A stretch of 41,793 nucleotides of DNA, from IMG/VR virus record IMGVR_UViG_3300030098_000851, positions 1 through 41,793 of that record; one strand, given 5' to 3'. The position numbers and the translations under genes were made by a program. Below, piece after piece: positions 13,456 to 23,856 of the stretch. Each line of letters begins with the position of its first letter. Within the stretch, counting starts at the first letter, position 1. The notes beneath the pieces were generated by a model, which had not been told where the DNA came from, did no database searches, and saw only the letters and a program-made list of their open reading frames with translations. This DNA is from a virus.

Positions 13456-16400
13456 TCATCTCCCCAAGCTAATCTCCATCCAGCTTCTAAATAAAATAAG
13501 TTTCGATACGGCGTTAACCGTTTACCTTTTTCGTAAATTTTCTCCATGTCTCCTTGACTCGTGTAGTAACCCAGCGTCCCTAGTTCTTTCAGTGTCGAAA
13601 TAGACGGTCCCGCAAGTGACTCGTACCAATTCTGTTGAGCGAAACGGCTAGGCTGTGTGATCTCTATGCCCATCTCTTGTAAGTGGGGAGCCATAAGTTT
13701 CATCCCAGCGTTAGAGTAGGGAGCAACCCAAGCCAACAAACCGCTACGGTCTATTGCTTCATACATCCATGTTGCGGGTTCATCTCTAGGATCAGGTAAG
13801 TCTTTACCTTTGATCATACCTTCTCTTACAGCATACGCCATTGTTCCCGTTCCAAGGGACCATGTGATTGCCATTAGTGCCGCTGGTAGGTCACCGTGGA
13901 ATGCTTCGTCTCCTAGATTCCTCACGAATTTATTAGCAGCGGCAAATCCGAAAGAGTTAAATTGGAATAAGAGTTGTCCCATTTGAGTCGAATGAAACAT
14001 TGGGAGGTCTGCAATACCGGGGGTGATTACCGCTCTGTCCGTTGATCGCTTTAAAGCAGCACTCAGAGCGTAGACAACTTCAGCCCCACCAAATACCTTA
14101 TCGTCCATCCATTTGTCTGTGTCAGGCCAACGAAACTTCAGACCATCTACCTGTTCATCAAAGCCGTACTTCTTTGTTAGATTGTCGATGCGTCTGAGCA
14201 TGTCATCAGAGATACCAAGTTCATTCCATCTGTAGTTACCTGATCGTCTTCCTCGTGCCGCAAGTTTCTCTCCTCGGTTTAATCTTGCAGCATCATCTAA
14301 AAGATTACCGAGAACAACATGACCTGTGACAAACTTGTGACGTGAGTTCCACCAGTGCATAAGGTTAAAAATATTCATTTGGTTAGACATGTAGTCTACC
14401 GTTGCATCGACTCCCGCCGAGATTGATCGGGTTTTACCCATGCCAAACCCACGACGACTAGCTTCATCAAGTCCATATAACTTCGCCATACGTTGGTGGG
14501 ACATCGTGCCTTCAGCGCCATACAGCATGAACGCGAGTTCACGGTTGTTCATTCCCTTGGCTTCTTTAGCAAGTCTTCCAAAGCCTGATGCCATCGCTTT
14601 GAAGTGGGGAAGCGCACCATGAGAAAACGAGACTGTTGCTAAGTCTGTCAAAGAGGCCAACATGACAGACCCCATAAAGCGTAGGAAGTTTCCACGGCGT
14701 AACATGCGACCAGCAAACAAAGCGCCATCGCCGTGATTGCCGTGTTTATCGATGTTTAACAATCGTTGACGAAGATTATCAACGGCTTTACTAACTAGTT
14801 CTTCATCCCTGTTTATCTTAGCTAACTCGTCTCCACTCTTACCTTTGCGAAGTTCTTTAAACTCCGCTTTAACCCTCTTCATAGGATTGGCAAGTTCTTC
14901 AAACTTGAGAAGTTCTTCGTTCTTTCCAGTGTACTTACCGAAGAACTCTGTGAGCGCAATACGACCTCCCATGTCATCAGCGTATCTCTTAGATAAGAGC
15001 GTGAGGTCTTTCATTAAGAACTCTTCAAAGAGATCTAGTTGGTCTGGCTCGATAAATATCTCACGGCTTTCCATCCGTTTTGATTTGCCAATTTTGAATG
15101 AGCCTTGTCGGACAAATCCATCTTTATGTAGACCGGGGTGTTCTCCTTTAGCGAGTTTATCTACAAGCTCAGTTGCGAACTCTTCCAGCCCCTCTGCATC
15201 ATCAGCATACCTATTAGCAAATTTAATCTTAAAGGCATCTATAAGAGCCTGTGGGTTATTTATAATGGCTTGTTGGTCCCACACTTGGGGCAGATAAGAA
15301 GTTATCTTCTGGTCAGCTTTGAGTAGTCCGACCTTTACCGCTCTCTCGAACATCTCTCTGTAGAAGTTATTGTATCCACGAGATGCTTTCTCCACGGCTT
15401 TTACAATGTCAGGGTCTAAGGAAGACGAGAGTTTTCCACCGCGCATGTGGCGCTGCACCAACAAAGCAAATTCTGCGAGACTAAGAGCGTTCTCGTTTAT
15501 CTTTACACCAACAGAAGCAGCAGCTTCCTTTGCGTCAGATGCGTATTTAGCAGCTACGGCAGATTTAGCGCCTTGTGCTTTACGAAGTTCTTCCCACGCT
15601 AACACCATGTCCTGTTCAGCCGCCATCTGTCTGGCGTAAACGGACATATCTTTCCATAACTCAACGGTGATGTTACGGGCTTTTCCCGCTGCCATCTCAG
15701 TAGTGCGTAGTCCCATCTCAGCCATACTGGTAAGTAAATTACGTGCTTCATTCGAGGACGTGTGGTTAGCAACTGTGGTAGGCGTTCGCATCCAACCAAT
15801 TTTATCTTGGGTCCAATCAAGCGCTCGTCCTATAGGGTTCTTTTTTATAGTAACGCCTTCTCCCGTCTTGAACGTCGGGTGATCTACCCCAGCCTCATCA
15901 AGTTGCTCGGAGACACTCTTACGGATCGAGAGTACAGTCTCAGAGACATCATCGTGTGGACCTAGTTGATCCTCACGTAATGGATTCTTGGGGTTATCAG
16001 GGTGAAGGAAATGAGACTTTGATGCAGACGATAAGTACCCACCTAAACCACCAATACCACCTCCAAGCACAGTGCCTATACCTATAGCCATCATTGACTC
16101 ATAAGTTGTCCTTGCCCGTTGCTGCATGTGGTGAAAACCTTCCTCGACGGCAACAACACCACCGACTTGTGCCGCTGTTCTAATAGCCTTTGCAGCAACA
16201 CTTGCTTTACCAGCCCAACCAAAGATTGGGATGAACGTGGAGGGATCGAGAAGACTAGCGCCCATGCCTACCGCATAGTCCCAACCTTCTGTGTTCTCTA
16301 TGATGCGGCGGTTTTCTAACTCACGTCGCAGGGAGTTGGCTATGGCTTGAAACTGTCGTGGTCCCTGTGCCTTGCCGAAGTGACCATCAAGGATGTAAGA

Positions 16401-16673
16401 CTCTAGATCGCCAAAGTCTTTCTTGTTAGTTTCGTAATATTCATATGGATTAAAGTTTAGGTCTGGCGTTTCACCAGAATACTCGGAGCGTTCTTGTAAG
16501 AAACTTTTAGCATCTCCGAGTAACGTCTCATTAGTCCACCACGCTTCAAAGACTTCTCCGCTTGTCAGATTTTCTTTTGGTACGGTGTACCCCGGCAACA
16601 TCGGACGAGAAAGGCGTTCTATAGAGGACTGTCTGGATAGCTCCATCTCCATCTCTAAGACAGAGGACATCAA
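13452..16673 (-). CDS. Internal virion protein (T7 gp16-position ejection protein)
   Basis: This 1073-residue protein lies between the larger ejection protein and the fibre gene, where T7 encodes gp16. It has an N-terminal charged region, a Gly/Ala-rich hydrophobic part at about 185-225 (MMAIGIGTVLGGGIGGLGGY) typical of membrane-inserting ejection proteins, then long helical regions with many Lys and Glu. No transglycosylase motif is visible; a lysozyme domain is instead in the protein encoded upstream. After adsorption it should leave the capsid and help form a channel across the cell envelope. Assignment rests on size, order and composition. Confidence 0.75.
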   Translation of the reverse strand: MMSSVLEMEMELSRQSSIERLSRPMLPGYTVPKENLTSGEVFEAWWTNETLLGDAKSFLQERSEYSGETPDLNFNPYEYYETNKKDFGDLESYILDGHFGKAQGPRQFQAIANSLRRELENRRIIENTEGWDYAVGMGASLLDPSTFIPIFGWAGKASVAAKAIRTAAQVGGVVAVEEGFHHMQQRARTTYESMMAIGIGTVLGGGIGGLGGYLSSASKSHFLHPDNPKNPLREDQLGPHDDVSETVLSIRKSVSEQLDEAGVDHPTFKTGEGVTIKKNPIGRALDWTQDKIGWMRTPTTVANHTSSNEARNLLTSMAEMGLRTTEMAAGKARNITVELWKDMSVYARQMAAEQDMVLAWEELRKAQGAKSAVAAKYASDAKEAAASVGVKINENALSLAEFALLVQRHMRGGKLSSSLDPDIVKAVEKASRGYNNFYREMFERAVKVGLLKADQKITSYLPQVWDQQAIINNPQALIDAFKIKFANRYADDAEGLEEFATELVDKLAKGEHPGLHKDGFVRQGSFKIGKSKRMESREIFIEPDQLDLFEEFLMKDLTLLSKRYADDMGGRIALTEFFGKYTGKNEELLKFEELANPMKRVKAEFKELRKGKSGDELAKINRDEELVSKAVDNLRQRLLNIDKHGNHGDGALFAGRMLRRGNFLRFMGSVMLASLTDLATVSFSHGALPHFKAMASGFGRLAKEAKGMNNRELAFMLYGAEGTMSHQRMAKLYGLDEASRRGFGMGKTRSISAGVDATVDYMSNQMNIFNLMHWWNSRHKFVTGHVVLGNLLDDAARLNRGEKLAARGRRSGNYRWNELGISDDMLRRIDNLTKKYGFDEQVDGLKFRWPDTDKWMDDKVFGGAEVVYALSAALKRSTDRAVITPGIADLPMFHSTQMGQLLFQFNSFGFAAANKFVRNLGDEAFHGDLPAALMAITWSLGTGTMAYAVREGMIKGKDLPDPRDEPATWMYEAIDRSGLLAWVAPYSNAGMKLMAPHLQEMGIEITQPSRFAQQNWYESLAGPSISTLKELGTLGYYTSQGDMEKIYEKGKRLTPYRNLFYLEAGWRLAWGDD

Positions 16674-19600
16674 TTAAGTTTCCCTAAGTTGATTCGCCAT
16701 TTGATTTTTTCATCGTCTGGATCGCTCTCAAGAGTAACCCTGTCAGGTTGTCCTATGTAGTTACGCACCCACCCATAGATTCCTTCTGATCGAGATTTGC
16801 CAAGAAACTGTTCAATGTCATAGGTATCCGTAAGGATTACATTACCGTCTTTATCGGTAGTGAGGGTTCCTTGCCCTATGGTCATCGCCATGTCTACGTT
16901 GGCATCAAGCATCGTCATCAATCCTAATTTTAAAAACCCCATAGGGGTCTTTGGATAGGTCTTATCAGCTTCCTTCACGCCTTTCTTATGCCCAATTATT
17001 CCAGCTATTGGAGCGCCAAATAGGTCATTACCGTAATCACTCCATGTAATATGTTTCTTTCCTTTTGATAGGGCGGTCTTAGCTAAAGCTCTCAAGGCAA
17101 TAAAACTTCTGATCTTAATGTCTTTTTCTGTCATAACTTTTCGACCTACTTTCATTCCCGCCATACCTTTTAAGACAAAGTCACTGAACAACATTTCACT
17201 GGAGTCTGTGGGCGTAACAAAACTAACAACCCCCTGTGCGACATGGGCCAAAGCTGTTTCACCATGATCTTTCATAGCCGCCCAGCCTTCAGTAGACCAA
17301 AGACGTAACGCTTCTTGACCTTCTTTCGAGGTCGGAAGTTTACCATTAGGATTAACAGCCGCCATTGCCTGACCAGCTTGTGCGGAACTTATTGGATTTA
17401 TAGCTGCTAAAAATTTATCTAATGCATCTTTTTTTGGAAGACTAGCAGTAGGCCCAAATAACGACGGTTGTGTCTTATTGTTAGACAATACATCTGAGTG
17501 ACGATCCATTCGGTTTTGAATGCCTTGAATATCTTTAGCGTTACTTCTATGTTTAATCTCATAGATCGCGCTGTCCCAATCGCCTTTCTTTACAGCCTTA
17601 TAGAACTCTGTTGTTGGTCCAACAAAAGTACCACCACCTTGATATGCAAGGTTTACGATTGTTGCTCTTTGTTCTTCTGTAAGATCTATATCTTTATACC
17701 ACGTAGAGACGTGGGATTCTTTCTCAGCGATTACTGCCTCAAACACAGCGTCCATTTGAGGCTCGGTGAGTTCTACAGTTTTCTTACTCTCGTCGTCGTA
17801 TTTTGCTTCCTTCATCAACAACTTGTACTTGTCTTCACCTATCATCTGCATGAGTGATGTCTTAACCACAGGGTCTTTCAGATTAAATCCGACACCAACG
17901 CTAGGATTATCATTAGTGTCTAGGTAGGCTTTCGTTCTAATCCCCTCATCACTGTAGATACTGGCGTTCCTCTTAGCGATATACGTATCTTCAACTGGAG
18001 TACTTATCGGTTGATTAGGAAGCCCACCTTTAGATTTCTTTTTATCATCGTGAGCTTTCTCAACGACTGTCATAAGTTCTTCAACGGATGCTATTTTCTC
18101 AGGGATATCATGCTTTGTGACATTAACAGCGTCACTTATTGTCCCGTCACGTTGACCCTGTCTCATTACTGTATGAGCTATGTTCGATAACTCGGTTTGA
18201 GTCTCGACCTGAGAAACACGGTCATTACTTCTTTCTAATGCTTTTTTCCGCATAGCATTACCGACAGGTTTGTTTGTAATCCCGTACCCTAACGCATTTG
18301 AGTTTTGCTCTATAAACCCACCTTTCTTCTCGTACTCATCACGGGCTTCTTTTGGTGTCATATTTTCGTAGTCGATACCCCCAAGACCCATTCGTATTTT
18401 TTCCATCCAACCTAATGCTTGTCCTTCTTTTTTAAGACGAGCCAGTTCATCTTGATCAGCTTTCCTAGCTTCATCAGGCGTCAGTACTGTGCTGTCGTAC
18501 TCTAAGGAATACGACACGTTCCCATTGGCTTCATGTCTAGGGATGAGACTAAAACCTATGTCGTACCCGTGTTCTTCGTTAAACCCCCGAACGAACTCGG
18601 TGATCGTAATTAAACCACCGTCCTTCATAGCGTCAGAGAAGGAGGACACAGGTGTAAACGAACCTGTCTCATTTATTGGGTGTCGATCCGATACTATTTT
18701 CAACGTCTTATCGCCTTGCGTTAGAACCTGTCCAACACCAAAGCGAACTCGTGTACCATTCTCTGCAATAACTCCACCGCTGCCGTGTTTACGTGACAGT
18801 GGGTTTTCTATATCTAATGTATACGTTCCATCCTTTGGCATCACAGAATCAATAAAGTTAGGTGCATCCTGTTGGGGAGCCGAACCCCCAGCTAGAATTT
18901 CTAAAGATGCTTTGGGATCTACTTTTTGGGTTACGACTTGTTTAGTCGCATCCTTGAAACCATCTACACCCATCTCACCATCTTCGGACTTTCTAAACAG
19001 AGAGTCGTTCTGTTGTTTAGATGGAGTATTGTTGGGAACTAGTCGGACATTCTCTCCTTTAGAGTCAGGTACTAAGTGATACCTCTCAGGAATATCCGCT
19101 ACGACTTTCTCTAATGTCTCTTTAATAACGTCTTTAGTTACGTCTTGATCAGTTACAGCAATTTCTCTTTTGATATCTCCAAGAACTTCATCCGTTAAAG
19201 CCGCTGGAATCTGAGCGTTTTCTAACCCATCAACGTCTCGTATTACTTTTCTGATCCTGTCGTGTTCCATTAATTTCGTTGAGCCAGATTGATTTCTGAC
19301 GGCCCTAGCTATATCTCTATCATCTATAGCGTCTAAATTCTTCTTAACACTGTCAGGGGAGTACTTCGTGATGGCTGCTACCACAGCATCGGCGGGGTTA
19401 ACTCCAAGTTGTGTGGCGTTTTCATACGAATCATATATAGCTAATGCGTGATCCCCAAACAGGCTTTTAATCTTCGGACGTGATATCTTTGAATTCGTAA
19501 TAGTCTCTAATGATCGCATCGCAGAGGTTTGGGCGAACTGAGTGGAAGGATCGTCAGGTTTACCCAAAAGATTTTTAGACGTTATCGAATCTCGAATAGT

Positions 19601-20971
19601 GGCATTTTGATTTGGGAAGTCTTTCCCGTGACCAGCGTTTAATAATCGGGAGTACATCTGACCCCCTGACGGACTACTGAAGGCGTTTGTACCATCAAGT
19701 TTTTTTATTAACTTACGATCATAAAAAGCGCCTTTCCCCCAGTTTGTTAACGCTGTCATAGGAGCGCGGTCTTTAATCATCTTATTAACGGCTTTAATTG
19801 TAGCAGCGTAAGCGGTGCGTACACCGTCGTTAACATTCTTAAATTCTTTTACCTTACTACTTCCTAAGAGCCTGATGACTTCGGGGACAGTTGCGGTGCC
19901 ATCAGCTAATGCGGTCTGCATGTTCTTAATTTCTTGAGTTACACCTTCGGCTTGTCGTTTAAAATATTCATTGGTTACCTTACTCGCTTCCCCAGACAAC
20001 TTCTGAAATGCTTCGGGATGTAGTTGAGCGAATGTCTGTGTCCCATCTCCTAACTCTGGGTCAGTGGCTAGTTGCCCTAGAACGTGACGTATCGTTCCAC
20101 CGCTGTCCTTCGCGTGTTTCGCAGCATCAAGAACATGCCCAACCACGATGGCTTTCAGTTGTCCTTCTGTTGCAGTGCCGGGGTACAACTTACGTGCTTC
20201 GGTGATGTATGTTCCTATAGTGCCGTGGTTTAAAATTTTATTGATAGAACCCGCTGGGTTAAGGTTCTGCCATTCTCCGTTGCTATCTAACGTGACACCC
20301 ATTGCATCGTAAATGCGTGATTTAAAGTCTACACGTAGTCTCTCTTCATCAGCGCGAACTACATTGGTAATATGTTCGTCCATCGCTGGTTTAACTTTGT
20401 CACGAAGAGCGGCTACGAAGTACGTCTCGTAGTCTAACTCCATGCCTTCAGTGATGTTGCTAACATGGTCAGCGAAGTGTTGTGTAAAGTTTGTCCCTAA
20501 TGGGAGATTATTCATCTCTTCATTGTACAGAGAGCCAGCTTCAGAGGCATGGTTTATCGCACGTATCTTGAGACGAGTATCGTAGTAGTCTCTATCGTTA
20601 AGAAGAGATTGATCTTGGAGTCCCGGCATATTTGTAGTCTTTCGCTCACCGGGATTCTCTAATTCATCTACACGGGCTTGAGCTTGTTGTCTTTCATTCT
20701 CTTCTTTAATTTCTACAAGGTTCTTACGGTGTTCAACTTCAGCAATATTCATTGCGGAACCACTAAGACTCTTAAAGAAATTATTAACATCACGACCCAT
20801 GCCTTCTAGACGTGAGGCAATCCCAGCGCCGACTTGAGAAGCTCCCTCCATTGGGTTGTAAGAGACGACACCACGCCGGGGTACGACAACATTCTGGACA
20901 GTAGGAGCGGAGCGTACATTGACGGTCCCGGTGGTTCTACCCACACGTTTCTGCCTAATTCCAGTTGCCAT
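16670..20971 (-). CDS. Giant internal virion protein with embedded GH24 lysozyme domain
   Basis: This 1433-residue protein occupies the T7 gp15 position but is about twice as long. Most is charged and helical. Residues about 990-1165 form a T4-type lysozyme: YSDEGIRTKAYLDTNDNPSV followed by GVGFNLKDP, with Glu and, nine residues later, Asp in the catalytic positions; the usual Thr six residues further is Ser. Later motifs (VNLAYQGGGTFVGPTT, then FYKAVKKGDWDSA) match the rest of the fold. It probably opens peptidoglycan locally during DNA ejection, a job done in T7 by the transglycosylase in gp16. Membrane-prone segments follow near 1230-1260. Confidence 0.82.
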   Translation of the reverse strand: MATGIRQKRVGRTTGTVNVRSAPTVQNVVVPRRGVVSYNPMEGASQVGAGIASRLEGMGRDVNNFFKSLSGSAMNIAEVEHRKNLVEIKEENERQQAQARVDELENPGERKTTNMPGLQDQSLLNDRDYYDTRLKIRAINHASEAGSLYNEEMNNLPLGTNFTQHFADHVSNITEGMELDYETYFVAALRDKVKPAMDEHITNVVRADEERLRVDFKSRIYDAMGVTLDSNGEWQNLNPAGSINKILNHGTIGTYITEARKLYPGTATEGQLKAIVVGHVLDAAKHAKDSGGTIRHVLGQLATDPELGDGTQTFAQLHPEAFQKLSGEASKVTNEYFKRQAEGVTQEIKNMQTALADGTATVPEVIRLLGSSKVKEFKNVNDGVRTAYAATIKAVNKMIKDRAPMTALTNWGKGAFYDRKLIKKLDGTNAFSSPSGGQMYSRLLNAGHGKDFPNQNATIRDSITSKNLLGKPDDPSTQFAQTSAMRSLETITNSKISRPKIKSLFGDHALAIYDSYENATQLGVNPADAVVAAITKYSPDSVKKNLDAIDDRDIARAVRNQSGSTKLMEHDRIRKVIRDVDGLENAQIPAALTDEVLGDIKREIAVTDQDVTKDVIKETLEKVVADIPERYHLVPDSKGENVRLVPNNTPSKQQNDSLFRKSEDGEMGVDGFKDATKQVVTQKVDPKASLEILAGGSAPQQDAPNFIDSVMPKDGTYTLDIENPLSRKHGSGGVIAENGTRVRFGVGQVLTQGDKTLKIVSDRHPINETGSFTPVSSFSDAMKDGGLITITEFVRGFNEEHGYDIGFSLIPRHEANGNVSYSLEYDSTVLTPDEARKADQDELARLKKEGQALGWMEKIRMGLGGIDYENMTPKEARDEYEKKGGFIEQNSNALGYGITNKPVGNAMRKKALERSNDRVSQVETQTELSNIAHTVMRQGQRDGTISDAVNVTKHDIPEKIASVEELMTVVEKAHDDKKKSKGGLPNQPISTPVEDTYIAKRNASIYSDEGIRTKAYLDTNDNPSVGVGFNLKDPVVKTSLMQMIGEDKYKLLMKEAKYDDESKKTVELTEPQMDAVFEAVIAEKESHVSTWYKDIDLTEEQRATIVNLAYQGGGTFVGPTTEFYKAVKKGDWDSAIYEIKHRSNAKDIQGIQNRMDRHSDVLSNNKTQPSLFGPTASLPKKDALDKFLAAINPISSAQAGQAMAAVNPNGKLPTSKEGQEALRLWSTEGWAAMKDHGETALAHVAQGVVSFVTPTDSSEMLFSDFVLKGMAGMKVGRKVMTEKDIKIRSFIALRALAKTALSKGKKHITWSDYGNDLFGAPIAGIIGHKKGVKEADKTYPKTPMGFLKLGLMTMLDANVDMAMTIGQGTLTTDKDGNVILTDTYDIEQFLGKSRSEGIYGWVRNYIGQPDRVTLESDPDDEKIKWRINLGKLN

Positions 20972-20980
20972 AAATTACTC

Positions 20981-21595
20981 CTATGATGTTTTAATGTTGG
21001 CAGCTATTTGCTGCATCGACTTGTTCTGATAATATTGCGTTCCAATCTGAACGGAACCTCCGACCACTTGGAAAAACGCCTGACGATTAGCAGCAGCGGT
21101 TGCTAACTTCTGATTGACGTTAGCTGAATACATAGCGAGAGAAGCGTTGTTATAAGTACGCTTTTGATTTTCAACTACTTGTTGTTTATCAGCTTGTAGC
21201 GACTCAACTCGTTTCTTTACGTCTCGATCCATACGAGCGGCATCGAGTTCATTGAAGTAATACAACTGCTGTGTTTGACGTAAGAACGTCGTGGTCCCTA
21301 ACTGTCCTCTCTCAGCAGCCAAAGCTACAAGCTCTGCTGACTCACGATCTGCACGACGAGCGTCGTCTGATTTCTTCTGTTCTCCAAGAAGACGTGTCTC
21401 TTCTTGTTGATCAGTAAGGGCAGCTTCTGCTGACTCTCGGACTTTCTCAGCATTAGCTATCGCAGCTTCTGCTTCCATCCTTGCCATGTTGGCTTGGGCT
21501 TGAGCCGCTGCCCTTTGATGTTGCATTTGGGAGAAAGCACCAAGGGCATTGATTCCCATTGAGGCCCACATAAGTTGGGTCATACTTAATCCCAT
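20981..21595 (-). CDS. Internal virion protein, T7 gp14-like
   Basis: This is a 204-residue, Ala- and Gln-rich helical protein (MQHQRAAAQAQANMARMEAE and similar) with a short hydrophobic N-terminus (LMWASMGINALGAF). T7 gp14 is 196 residues and has the same position, between tail tubular protein B and the larger core proteins, and the same composition. It should be part of the inner core and, once ejected, of the outer-membrane pore. Its ATG overlaps the stop of the tail gene. Confidence 0.8.
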   Translation of the reverse strand: MGLSMTQLMWASMGINALGAFSQMQHQRAAAQAQANMARMEAEAAIANAEKVRESAEAALTDQQEETRLLGEQKKSDDARRADRESAELVALAAERGQLGTTTFLRQTQQLYYFNELDAARMDRDVKKRVESLQADKQQVVENQKRTYNNASLAMYSANVNQKLATAAANRQAFFQVVGGSVQIGTQYYQNKSMQQIAANIKTS

Positions 21596-23856
21596 TATTC
21601 TTGCCTCGTGATCTCATTAAAGAAACCAACAAACGACGCACTGTTAATCGTAGAGGGGAGGTGACTGTCATTAACTATTTCTATCTTCACAGTGTCTCCT
21701 CTCGATTTCACAGGGAACTGCCATGTGTCTGTCAGTAACGCTGGTTTACCAATGATGTTTGATGACGACCCTAAGATACGTCCTGTCATAGTGTAGGTTT
21801 TCGCTGTGCGTGCGTCTGCCGTGACTACCGCTTGGAAGTACCCTGTGTCGGTAAAGTACACACGCATGGTGCGTATTTGATAACGTCCACGGATAATAGA
21901 TGAGCCATCAGATTCTCTGACGTATTGCCGTGAGAACTCCACACGCATCTCATAAGGCACACCGAAAGTAGCAGCGGAAGCGGAAAAGTTTCCAACGGCT
22001 GTGATGGTTGTACTACCACTATATGTTAGTGCTAATTTTTTCCCGGCATTAGTACCAAAAGCAGAAGGAAGTATCCCTTGGACTGTCGAGTTATGATTAT
22101 AAGGAAGCGTCCAAGTTGTTAGTCCAGTGCCAGCGGAGTAAGAACCAGTGAGATTAACTCTACCGTCCAACATGATTGCATGACCAAGAGTAGCGTCAGC
22201 AACCTCAGTCATTAATGGAATACGTTCAATAAAGAATGCACCATTACGATTTACGAAGAGATATAGATTACCGTCAATAACACCAATGCCGTGTATCTTG
22301 GTGCAGTTAACATCCCACTTAGTCCACGCACTTTGAGCTTTTTCAGCGCCATCGAAGTACACACTGTAAACATAGAGTTCATCAAAGTTTCCATCTGATG
22401 CAGCAACATTAGTTACACAGAACAGACGACCTGTCGTTGGATCGCCAACCATCATCGTGACATCTGACGGAATGTACCCTTCTGCATGTTTAGTTATATC
22501 AATAGCCACGTTGGTTAACGTGTCGTCTTCAACGAAGTACTCATAGATCACAGAGTTCGCACCTGATTTCCCAGCGAAATAAAGTTCATCACCAAGAGCC
22601 ACAGGTTTACTGAGATTGTCTGTAGAGTAGTTGGTAGCAAGATCGACAACAGCAGCAGAGGGTGTGAGCGTACCAGTTGACGACAATTCAAACTGCGCTC
22701 GGTCTGAAGATAAGAACAGCGTCTTCCTAAACGGTATCGCCCAACGGAGAAGTGTAACTTTTGTTGTACTTGCGGCTACATCGATAGGGTCCGTATCAAG
22801 AACCTCGGCAGCTTTATCAGGCCACAAATTAAAGAAGTCACCTGATTGTGAGAAGAACACGTTTTCATCAGCTAACAACCCAAGTCGGTTTTTAAAGAAG
22901 AACGCATCCGACATCTTCTTGCCAATGAACTGTGGGTTTGGGACAGATACACCGTCTCCCACACCTCGTGATGTCCAAGTAATTGTTGAGGCTGTCCACG
23001 AGCCATCCGCATTACGAACAATCTTATGCGGCATAGTAGTGGCATCAAAGGAGTTAGCAACAGAGGGATCAACAGTCTCTGTCCACGCTTGGGTGTCGTC
23101 ATCGAAGACAACAAAGTAGTCATCGAAATCACTGGCGGTGTTGGTCACACCATAGACACCTACAGCGCCTCCTACGGTTAAATCACCGAATGTATCTACA
23201 TAAGCGATAACACATGGAGTTACGGCGGCATCATCATCATGGCTGGCAGCAGAGGTGGAGCTTGCTCCCCGGGAACACCCTGTTAAATCATTAGAGCTAA
23301 TACCAGTGTACGTTATTTTTTCTGTACCAATTAAAACAGCACCCTTGGTAGGGAACCCAGTCGTACTGGTCAGCGTGATAGTCGTAACACTATTGTTGAT
23401 AGCTCCATCTAACGTAGTAGCTGTTGCTGCCGACATAGCCGTCGTCTTAGTACGATTAACGACAATCGTATAATCAGCTATAGTGACAAATGCTAAATCG
23501 TTTTGTGGATCAGACGACGTGAGATATGTCGTTATATCTGAACTGTACGAGTTAACAGTCTTAGCTACATCATTAACAACATCGTAAACTTTTAGTACGC
23601 CAGCATTATCTACGAGGAGAATATACTGTTCTGACGGGTCACGATCTATAGGGTGGAAAGCATAGGTTCCACTGCTGGCTAAACCAGTTACAGTAACAGC
23701 ATTCTGAGATGCTGGACGTTTTTCAAATCCTCCAGTTACAACAGACAACAACGTATTATTAGCTTCTTGAACTTGAGAGGTAAGCCTTACGTTATGTGGT
23801 TGTCTGGATACACCATTGAACAGCGCCTTAATCGGCTGCTCGATGAGCTTACCCAT
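21595..23856 (-). CDS. Tail tubular protein B (T7 gp12-like nozzle)
   Basis: This 753-residue protein is close to T7 gp12 (794). The start MGKLIEQPIKALFNGVSRQP is typical of the family (the IKxLxxGVSQQP type motif), followed by VQEANNTLLSVVTGGFEKRP. The rest is beta-rich with many Thr, Val, Asp and Tyr. It forms the conical tail nozzle below gp11 and carries the fibres. The gene overlaps both neighbours by one or a few bases, in normal T7 order. Confidence 0.92.
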   Translation of the reverse strand: MGKLIEQPIKALFNGVSRQPHNVRLTSQVQEANNTLLSVVTGGFEKRPASQNAVTVTGLASSGTYAFHPIDRDPSEQYILLVDNAGVLKVYDVVNDVAKTVNSYSSDITTYLTSSDPQNDLAFVTIADYTIVVNRTKTTAMSAATATTLDGAINNSVTTITLTSTTGFPTKGAVLIGTEKITYTGISSNDLTGCSRGASSTSAASHDDDAAVTPCVIAYVDTFGDLTVGGAVGVYGVTNTASDFDDYFVVFDDDTQAWTETVDPSVANSFDATTMPHKIVRNADGSWTASTITWTSRGVGDGVSVPNPQFIGKKMSDAFFFKNRLGLLADENVFFSQSGDFFNLWPDKAAEVLDTDPIDVAASTTKVTLLRWAIPFRKTLFLSSDRAQFELSSTGTLTPSAAVVDLATNYSTDNLSKPVALGDELYFAGKSGANSVIYEYFVEDDTLTNVAIDITKHAEGYIPSDVTMMVGDPTTGRLFCVTNVAASDGNFDELYVYSVYFDGAEKAQSAWTKWDVNCTKIHGIGVIDGNLYLFVNRNGAFFIERIPLMTEVADATLGHAIMLDGRVNLTGSYSAGTGLTTWTLPYNHNSTVQGILPSAFGTNAGKKLALTYSGSTTITAVGNFSASAATFGVPYEMRVEFSRQYVRESDGSSIIRGRYQIRTMRVYFTDTGYFQAVVTADARTAKTYTMTGRILGSSSNIIGKPALLTDTWQFPVKSRGDTVKIEIVNDSHLPSTINSASFVGFFNEITRQE

